DNA of 64,000 nt from assembly GCA_022606425.2 (NCBI GenBank), contig JAHDVF020001229.1:1-64000 (forward strand), read 5' to 3'. Position numbers and translations under genes: made by a program. Source of the DNA: Lepidostoma basale. Taxonomy: Eukaryota; Arthropoda; Insecta; Trichoptera; Lepidostomatidae. How positions within the stretch are numbered: position 1 is the first letter of the stretch; every line of letters starts with the position of its first letter. This document shows, piece after piece, positions 57,176 to 64,000 of the stretch. A model generated the notes under the pieces. That model was not told the DNA's origin. It did no database searches and saw nothing but the letters and a program-made list of their open reading frames with translations.

Positions 57176-58018
57176 TTTGTTTTTATTTCTTACTCATTTT
57201 TTTTTAAATATATCGCTAACAGTTAGTGCTGGAATCGCGAAAAACTTATTCCAATGTATTAATTAATTTTGTCGCTGAGAGTATGAACCAATCTGGTATA
57301 ATTTTCTAAAAAAACTGCGCCCCTAATATATTAGCATTTAGATGAGCTATATTCTTATCTTGGGTAGTATCCAAAGTATAAAGTAAAAAAGAGTTAAACC
57401 ACGAAAAATCTATTATTTAATATTAATGGGAAGTTCGTTTTAAAAAAAAATTCTGTGGGGGTGACACGTGTCGCCTTGCAAGGGGATTATCGAATGTAAA
57501 ATACAAGAGTATAAAATCAAAGGTTTTAAATAGTGTCCGTTTATATTCTAGGACAATAATTGTAAACCTTTTTACATCGTGGACCACTAAGATAATTTTT
57601 TTAAATAAAGAAATATAATATTCTTCATTTGCTAATATAAATATATTTTTTTGTACTTCAGATGAATTTTAGTGCATGCCTTAAATATATTTAAAAAAAA
57701 CATTGTGAAAAACAGACGTACAAGCAGTACAAAGTGTCAAGTACACATCGAATTTTGTTTAGATTAATTAATTTTATAAAACGCTGTGATATTGTTTAAC
57801 GCTTATTTATTCGCTTTCACATACCATCAGTTGAAGACCGCTGATCTATTGATTTGTTTGGAAACTAAAAGGTGTATTAAAAAAAAATGTTTGCGTGGAA
57901 TAGACCTAAATTGTGTTTGTCACTCTATAAAATTTATTTCGTAATTGAAGATTTACGCATATGTTATAATTATAACTTAAGAGCTATTATATTTGATGTT
58001 GAACTCGGAATATTAACT
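57176..58018. other. No gene; possible hAT-like remnant 57555-57850
   Basis: GTAAACCTTTTTACATCGTG near 57562 and CAGTTGAAGACCGCTGATC near 57827 look like opposite ends of a hAT-like element, but the match is weak. Confidence 0.35.
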
Positions 58019-58410
58019 AACTATAATAACTAACTAACTAACCATCACGCCGTCTCCCCGAAGGGGTAGGCAGAAAGAATAAACTGCCACACCTTTCTTT
58101 CCTGACATATTTCTCTCGCTTCCTCAACATTCATACATCGTGTCATGCACGCGCGTCGATTTCTCTGACTCCTCACATGGCCGACATTCAATATTTGATT
58201 TATTTGAGCGTGCCACGTTTTCCTCGGTCTTCCTCTATTTCTGTTCCATTTACATCATTAACATATACTTTTTTTACCATTATTTCTTCATTCATTCTTT
58301 CCATATGTCCAAACCATCTTAATGATCCTTGCATTGTTTTGTTCATGACACCATCGTTCGCACCGCATTCACTTCTTATATATTCATTCGACACTATCAT
58401 ACACAGAGTA
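58019..58410 (-). mobile_element. N1 non-LTR tail, minus strand
   Basis: Minus strand: MIVSNEYIRSECGANDGVMN, SLRWFGHMERMNEEIMVKKV, then RACMTRCMNVEEAR-like; tail CTAACTAACTAACC (GTTA)n at 58025-58043. Confidence 0.87.
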
Positions 58411-58737
58411 TATATTAAAATATTATTAAATAATATTAAAATAATAATATGTTAAAAAAATAAAAATTGTGCTCCGTTAATTAAAAATTTATTGTTGGAG
58501 TCTTTTAATAAAAATGTCAAATAATATTTTTAGAGCTTGTGTGCTTTTGCCTCTCCACATGTGAAGTAACGGTATTACACTACCACAGAATAATAACAGT
58601 ATTTTCAAAGTTTTTTTGGTACCGGTGATGTTTATGTCGAATGGGTTTTATTTATGATGCATTTATTATATACATTTGCTGATGAAAATATCTAGCGTGA
58701 TACAGGGTAAATTTTACCAGGAATTTAAAAATATTTA

Positions 58738-59405
58738 AGGATTTATTGTATCTCAATAGAGACGAAGATGTAAATTGTTTTCTGGGAACAGAATATGGTG
58801 GTCGAGGCGCTTAGAGGACTTATGACCTGTCATTGGTTAAGCGATCGCTTTATCGTCACCTGAGAGTAAGAAGATTCCAACTGACAAAAGTAAAAAGCTG
58901 AGAAAAATGAAGTCAAAGTTTTGTTGGTTTCGGGTGTGTATCTTGGAATAAAGGGGTTTTATTCCAATTTCCAGAGATTCTTTTACCGAGAAACGTAAAT
59001 TTTGTCTGGCAACAGTTGGAATAATAAAGTTCTAAGTTTAAATGAATCCTTCTTCAGCGAATCGTGTGTTTTGAATGATCAGATGGAACTTGATTCTTTT
59101 CGTAACATCAAAATGACGATACTATTACATGTTTTTTTTTATTGTACGTATAGATAAGGTTAGTAAGAACCCTTTTCACGAAAAAAAGTCAAATGTGAAA
59201 TTTTGTTAGTTGGAACCCTCTTACTCTCAGGTGACGTTATGTTAACAACATTCCCCATTCCGCCCTTCTTACGACCACCACATCAGACAAATTTTTAGAA
59301 GATGTATATATGCTACAATGTTGAGAAATACTTCACATTTTTTAGTTCAATCTACACAGTGCTATCCATTAAGATTAGGTGTAAGCATTAAGCAGAAAAT
59401 CTTTA
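58738..59405 (+). repeat. Older repeat R, copy 1, interrupted by M1
   Basis: Left part 58738-58853 (TATCTCAATAGAGACGAAGA, CTTATGACCTGTCATTGGTT) and right part 59237-59405 (AACAACATTCCCCATTCC, AAGCATTAAGCAGAAAATCT) are contiguous in the inverted copy at 61425-61772. Confidence 0.85.
58854..59236. mobile_element. MITE family M1, copy 3 (383 bp)
   Basis: Opposite orientation to copy 2. Ends CGTCACCTGAGAGTAAGAAG and CTTACTCTCAGGTGACG. Target duplication TTAT at 58850-58853 and 59237-59240. Empty site at 61659-61662. Confidence 0.96.
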
Positions 59406-59571
59406 TTAATGCAATGTGAAAAGCAATGCAATTATCATACAGGGCTAGACAACGCAGTATTTGCCTACAAGTATTTGTATACATTCAAAATGTAATTTAA
59501 TAATAATTTCGTTATTCCACTTTAATAAAAATAATCCTACAATAGTTTATATACTCGTAAATTAGAAGAAA

Positions 59572-59721
59572 AATAAATTTAATGTCGGTCACGTGATGAA
59601 TCGAAGAAACTGATGTGCGTGGATGCCACGATGTATGAATGTTGAGGAATCAATATAAATATGTCAGGAAAGAACAGTGTGGCGGTCCATTCTTTCTGGC
59701 AGCGTGATGGTTAGTTAGTAA
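59572..59721 (+). mobile_element. N1 tail, short
   Basis: AATGTCGGTCACGTGATGAA, GATGTATGAATGTTGAGGAA, TGGCGGTCCATTCTTTCTGG, GTTAGTTAGT. Confidence 0.75.
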
Positions 59722-59821
59722 GAAATTTATTTTACACATGTTTCAAAAGATTTTTTTTAATTTGTAATATATTTTCTGTTTATCATGCCATGTTTTTCTT
59801 GGCCTTTCTCGACTTATTTTT

Positions 59822-60014
59822 CCAATGTGAATGGAATTAGAAATCGAGTAAGGCCAAGGAAGACATGAAATGACCAAATTAGTCGCTGAAAGGCGGCTAT
59901 GTTCGAAGTAGGAACAATCGACGAGCGTGCTTGTCACGGTGTGTGAATGCGGCGCGAGAGTTATTAGGACAGTGTCGCGATCCATCTTTGGAGACGTGAT
60001 GGTTAGTTAGTTAG
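59822..60014 (+). mobile_element. N1-related tail, diverged
   Basis: GTGAATGGAATTAGAAATCG, GGCCAAGGAAGACATGAAAT, CAATCGACGAGCGTGCTTGT, GTGATGGTTAGTTAGTTAG. Confidence 0.75.
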
Positions 60015-60279
60015 ATCATATTATATATCAGTTAGTTATTTATTGTCTTTAGCAATGCGCATAAAATCACTTTTAATTTACACATGAACCTATAATATAT
60101 AAAACATTTATGAACTCATTTTATGTCTAACGAAAATGACAACATTTTAAATATAAAATATTGCTGCACATTTTAATTATCACAACGCATTTGATTTAAA
60201 AAAAATACAAATTCCGTTTTTAAATCAACAACAAAAAATGCAAATACCTATATTATAACGAAATTTTACAAATATATTA

Positions 60280-60680
60280 GGGTCAAAGCACCAATAAATG
60301 ACCGTTTAAGGTTCAGCTTGTACTGAAATCCACATTAAAGGCATTAATTTCATTATTTCAGTGTACAAAATAAAATAAAACAATAAAAAACACATTGACT
60401 TCTATAAATTCTCTAACTTTTTTTATTGTAATATGAGTATTACTATTAAAATTAATATTTCTCTAAAAAAATAGCACAATCACCAGTAAATGACCACTTC
60501 AGGTTTTATTGATACAATACATAGATTTTGTTACATTGTCACATTATGAAACACCCTAACATATAAAAATATGTAAATATTCAAAGAATTGCATAAGAAC
60601 ACACATAGAGCAATTCTTATTATATTTTGTTTTCCAACGGTCATTTACCGGGGGGCGGTCAAATACTGGTGCTTCGACCC
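60280..60680. mobile_element. TA-flanked MITE (401 bp)
   Basis: Inverted ends GGGTCAAAGCACCAATAAAT and (read inward from the right) GGGTCGAAGCACCAGTATTT, between TA at 60278-60279 and 60681-60682. A third internal copy of CACCAGTAAATGACC is at 60481. Non-coding, so probably moved by a Tc1/mariner-type transposase. Confidence 0.85.
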
Positions 60681-60682
60681 TA

Positions 60683-61424
60683 CATCAATAAAAAAAATAG
60701 CGCGTCTTCCAATTTTAATTATGTGCAAACTATGAAATATTGAAATAACGCAATAACACTTAATTAAATTGTGAAAGTAGGACATAGGAATATTACGAGG
60801 CGCACATAGTTTATTTTGCTTTAAAATATTTAGTTACGTGTTAAAATTTACAAAAAAAAAATTGTAATTCGGTCTTCTTTTATTTAAGTATTATTAATTT
60901 GTTGTTATAATGTTATTATATTTAAAATAGTAATCTTGCGTGTATGCATATATAATCATAACTTAAACCGAAGAAAATGATTTTTTTAACAATGTATTTC
61001 GGCTGTGCAATTAATATTTGCGAACATTTTTTTAAATATTTGTTTTATATAATTGATTTGTCTTATTATTAAAGCGAATAAGTATTGTTTGAATTACATA
61101 CTTGAGTTAAATTAGATAATTTTGTTTCCTCTTACGAACTGAGAGTCTTAGCGCGCCGATTTCGCGTAGTGCCGGTCTATTGGTCGGCATTCGACCGAAC
61201 TCTGCCTTGGGTTACAACTTTCCTCCAGACCAGGATATCTTTCGCATTTCCCATTGCGTTTTTACAGTACAATACTATTGTATCCAGCTCCAAATTATGC
61301 ATATTTCTGGCCCACAACACACACACACATAAACACACACACACATACACAGAATATTAGATAAAAAAAACTTCTTTTTTTTTCTAACAATGCGCTAATG
61401 GCGGGATAGCCTTTCATATTGTGT
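60683..61424. other. No gene; (CA)n at 61314-61353
   Basis: A GC-richer stretch at 61140-61300 is open on the plus strand (VYWSAFDRTLPWVTTFLQ), but no domain is recognisable. It is followed by ACACAC repeats. Confidence 0.4.
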
Positions 61425-61772
61425 TAAAAAGATGTTCTGCTTAATGCTTAATAAACATAAATCTCCGTAGATGGCGTTAGTATGTAGATTATATATAGAG
61501 TAATCTTAAAAAGATTAACATATGTAATCAAAATCTTCATAGATGGCACATTGAAACTGACATGTGAAATCTGCATAGGACTTTAACATATATACAACTT
61601 CCAAAAATTTGACAGACATGGTCATAAACAAAGGTGGAATGGGGAATGTTGTAATTACATAAAGCGTGCGCTTAACCCAACCAATGACAGGTCATAAGTC
61701 CTGTAAACACCTTGATCAACCATATTCAGTTTCCAATTTGCATCTTCGTCTCTATTGAGATACAATTAAATC
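61425..61772 (-). repeat. Older repeat R, copy 2 (M1 empty site)
   Basis: Inverted relative to copy 1. The single ATAA at 61659-61662 stands where copy 1 has M1 between two TTAT. Confidence 0.85.
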
Positions 61773-61804
61773 ACGAAAAAAACTTTTAATAATGAAACAA
61801 AAAA

Positions 61805-62119
61805 TAGTCCATTGTTTTGGCCGAAACACTATCATACTTTAACATTACAAACTGTTAAATTAAAAAACTTTGTTTTATGTATCACAATTGAATTTTTATT
61901 TTACCCGACAGCTGTTTTGTCAACCTATGTAGACATCATCAGGTGTTACAATAATATATCAAATGTCAAATTTAACATAAATTTGACATTTGATATATTA
62001 TTGTAACACCTGATGTTGTCAACATAGGTTGACGAAACAGTTGTCGCGTAAAATAAAAATACGATTGTGATACATAAAACAAAGTTTTTTTATTTAACAG
62101 TTTATAAACAAAAAAATGT
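61805..62119. repeat. Foldback repeat, family P-B, copy 2
   Basis: Near-perfect palindrome of about 300 bp centred at about 61972-61978 (AAATTTAACATAAATTT). Arms carry CCTGATGATGTC...GTTGAC, CAGCTGTCG and ATACATAAAACAAAG-type blocks. Directly abuts the piggyBac TTAA at 62120. Confidence 0.88.
62010..62045 (+). ncRNA. Hammerhead-like motif (P-B), one core change
   Basis: CTGATGT (last core A changed to T), stem GTC/GAC, GAAAC, AGTTGTC with putative cleavage base C62045. The opposite arm (61907-61942, minus) keeps CTGATGA but has CAAAA in place of CGAAA. Neither copy is complete. Confidence 0.45.
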
Positions 62120-62304
62120 TTAACCCTTTGGGCTCCAAGTTTTTTTCATAAAAGTTCCCACCAACTCCAAGCTATTTTTAATGTATTTCATGAAAAAATG
62201 TTTGTATGTAAAAAAATAAAAAAATTGGGGGTTTATGAATAAAATATTTATTTTTGGGATATGCAGGAGGTTCATTGACTATATTACAAATATTATTTTA
62301 GTTA

Positions 62305-63607
62305 TTAATTTTTATAATCATCAATTGTATGATGTTTTTTAAAGCAGTCTTCGACATGAAGCCTAGGTTTTCTTTCGCAAATGTCGCAAAAAAATAGCGT
62401 TCGCTTTCTCCCTTTTTGGCTGTCACGGTCTGAACACACCAGACAGTCTCTATAATTTCTCCCTGATCTACTAAAAATAAAATGGGGAGTTCCGTCTAAC
62501 CGTTGCTGATGATCAGTTGACGTTAATCGTCCCAATTTGGACTCTGAAGATGCGCGAACGTTTCCAATAAGTTGCATCAACAATTGTTGGCGAAATTTTT
62601 TATGATTTATTGGCTTTCTATTTTTTTTTGATTTCACATTCCTTATATAAAATATAAGAATTTACGATTGATGTCTCAAAACCCCAAAAAAATAACTTCC
62701 TCCACCATTTCAAAGACTTTCGCATGAAACAATATGATGTTGATACAGCAGATCAATAGATCTGCTGTAAGCACCCGCCGGACTAGAGACAACTCTTATA
62801 GCAAAAAGTGTCCACAGGCTCAAGTGTACATGGAAAGAAAGATACTTGGTGTGAGCTTGCGTGACCGCATAAGAAATGAAGAAATCAGATGCCGCACCAG
62901 GGTTGCTGACGTCATGGACCGAGTGGCAAAATTGAAATGGCAATGGGCTGGACACTTGGCTAGACAGGGTGGTAACAGATGGGCACCCAGGATACTCGGT
63001 TGGAGACCATGGGAAAATAGGCGAAGTGTCGGAAGACCACCGATGAGATGGACCGATGATATTATCAAAAGGGTTGGAAAATCTTGGATACAAAGGGGGC
63101 AGGATAGAGACGAGTGGAAGAAATTGGAAGAGGCCTATATCCAGCAGTGGAGGGATGAAGGCTAGCAAAGAAGAAGAAGAAGATCCACCCGACCATATTT
63201 TTTATATAATCTGAAATGGCTACTGGTTTGTTTATTATATCATTTGGATTGGATTGGTATGGTGTTGTCCTTGCTCTTCTTCTCATTGATCGGGAAACTG
63301 ACGTATGCTTTGTACTGAGCATTGTGACTATTCTTTTGTCTCGCCAGGCTAATACCAAACTATCTTCCTTTCTATACGCCATCTTTCGTCCCACAGCTAA
63401 TCTTGGTTTTCTTATATCATTAGGTAAACGTTTTCTGTTGGTCATTATCGTGCCAGTGAGAAAACATTTCCTTTTCAAGAGTTCTTCAGCAAGTGTTGGA
63501 TTGGTGTAAAATCTATCTGTAAATATGTGATAGCCTTTTATGTCTGGGTTCGCCTGTTGTAGAGTATTGAATAGATGTAGCACAATTCTACTCGTAAACG
63601 TCACCAA
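62305..63607 (-). pseudogene. piggyBac transposase, C-terminal half, interrupted
   Basis: First part (63607-63190): LFNTLQQANPDIKGYHIFTD, RFYTNPTLAEELLKRKCFLT, GTIMTNRKRLP, KPVAISDYIKNMVGW. HIFTDRFYT..L carries a catalytic Asp of the DDD triad. The second part resumes at about 62755: YCFMRKSLKWWRKLFFWGFE, TSIVNSYILYKE, then (one frameshift) KSKKNRKPINHKKFRQQLLM, LDGTPHFIF, and the Cys-rich end CLVCSD, FFCDICERKPRLHVEDCFKK, stop at 62305. The last part is the CRD zinc-binding domain that reads the terminal repeats. The N-terminus and first Asp are missing. Confidence 0.9.
62765..63182 (+). mobile_element. N3 non-LTR tail inserted in piggyBac
   Basis: Codes MERKILGVSLRDRIRNEEIR, VADVMDRVAKLKWQWAGHLA, RRSVGRPPMRWTDDIIKRVG, QDRDEWKKLEEAYIQQWRDE, G, stop at 63165, then AAGAAGAAGAAGAAG (63167-63182). 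Open frame throughout, 5'-truncated. It splits the piggyBac codons GTGGAT / ACAGCAGAT. Confidence 0.9.
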
Positions 63608-63625
63608 TTTTTAACGTGTGTGAAA

Positions 63626-64000
63626 AAAAAATACATTCAAAGTTGAAACTTTTTCCTGATTGGGATTGAAGTTTTTAAATGATAGAAAATCTTTACTTCC
63701 GTGAATATTTCACGGGTTGCAACTATAAGAAAAATATAACACAATACATAATTACTTACCAACCATCATGTCATTTCCCAGTAGGTGTATGTGGAAAAGA
63801 TATACAGCAACACTGCTTAATCCCGACTACCTTTAAAGCATAGGTTTTCAACCTCTTTGGCCTACCGCCTCCCTTTCTTAAAATTAATAATGTAACCATA
63901 CTAGCAATACATTTTAGAAATTTTCAAACACAGATTCAATGGGCCTCTCTTAAAGCCGTGCCACACTGTTTTAAACAAGCTCTCCACATCGGTCTCCACC
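63626..64000. other. No gene recognised
   Basis: Contains CCGTGAATATTTCACGGGTT at 63701 (shared with 51740) and TTTTCAACCTCTTTGGCCTA near 63846, a weak hAT-like end. Confidence 0.4.

Larger units (their letters stand above)
62120..63625 (-). mobile_element. piggyBac-type element, 3' part
   Basis: Right-to-left. Its 3' end is TTAA (62120-62123) followed by CCCTTTGGGCTCC, a piggyBac-type terminus. Contains the C-terminal half of the transposase and a non-LTR insertion. The 5' half is absent: beyond 63610 the frame and similarity stop. Confidence 0.85.

Noticed and set aside
61169..61360. Protein-coding exon
   Set aside because: Open frame runs into the (CA)n repeat; no splice context or recognisable content.
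40712..64000. GT25 exons 6 onward
   Set aside because: I looked on the plus strand for the expected continuation of the GT25 catalytic domain after DGR and found no matching phase-2 exon; short divergent exons could still be missed.

Overview
Eukaryotic, AT-rich genomic DNA, almost certainly from an insect (order not resolved). The signs are spliced genes with GT-AG introns, mariner, hAT and piggyBac transposons, a tRNA-derived SINE, Penelope-like elements, and very many 5'-truncated non-LTR retrotransposon tails. There is no operon structure, rRNA gene or CRISPR array. Only three host genes can be supported; most of the rest is mobile-element debris, much of it nested.

Host genes. (1) A small secreted-protein gene on the minus strand: signal-peptide exon at 27467-27531 and a Tyr/Pro/Gly/Ser-rich exon at 8057-8266, joined in phase across an intron of about 19 kb and continuing beyond 8057. 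(2) A GT25-family procollagen galactosyltransferase gene on the plus strand: five phase-consistent coding exons, 36425-40711, covering the N-terminal half; later exons are not visible. (3) A complete class A orphan GPCR on the minus strand: five coding exons between 55995 and 44627, 387 codons plus stop, with an NHY motif in place of DRY, NPIIY in TM7, a short Ser/Asn-rich tail and a poly(A) signal. If the GT25 gene continues to the right, the GPCR lies inside one of its introns on the opposite strand.

Layout. 0-13 kb: mariner relic with a (TA)n tract, foldback element, GTTA-tailed non-LTR tails (family N1), SINE, secreted-protein exon 2, first MITE of family M1. 13-26 kb: non-LTR tails N2-N4, Penelope-like 3' ends with hammerhead-like motifs, a nearly complete mariner (15811-17063), a Penelope GIY-YIG domain, second M1 MITE. 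26-36 kb: TIR element, GC-rich promoter of the secreted-protein gene, Jockey element with a nested retrocopy, decayed full-length IS630/mariner-like element, CpG-rich block. 36-56 kb: GT25 and GPCR genes with element-filled introns, including a hAT-type MITE that carries a Jockey fragment. 56-64 kb: more N1 tails, third M1 MITE inside an older repeat whose empty paralogue is also present, a TA-flanked MITE, foldback element, and a piggyBac transposase broken by a non-LTR insertion.

The strongest unusual signal is a set of five repeat families (called P-A to P-E here) whose 3' ends share the arrangement CTGANGA, short hairpin, GAAA, short ACATGT-like stem. This matches the catalytic core of type I hammerhead ribozymes, which are established in Penelope-like elements. 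One copy (19865-19898) keeps the whole canonical core. Two copies of another family differ at stem positions yet keep pairing. One family replaces the C3-G8 core pair with T3-A8 in most copies.
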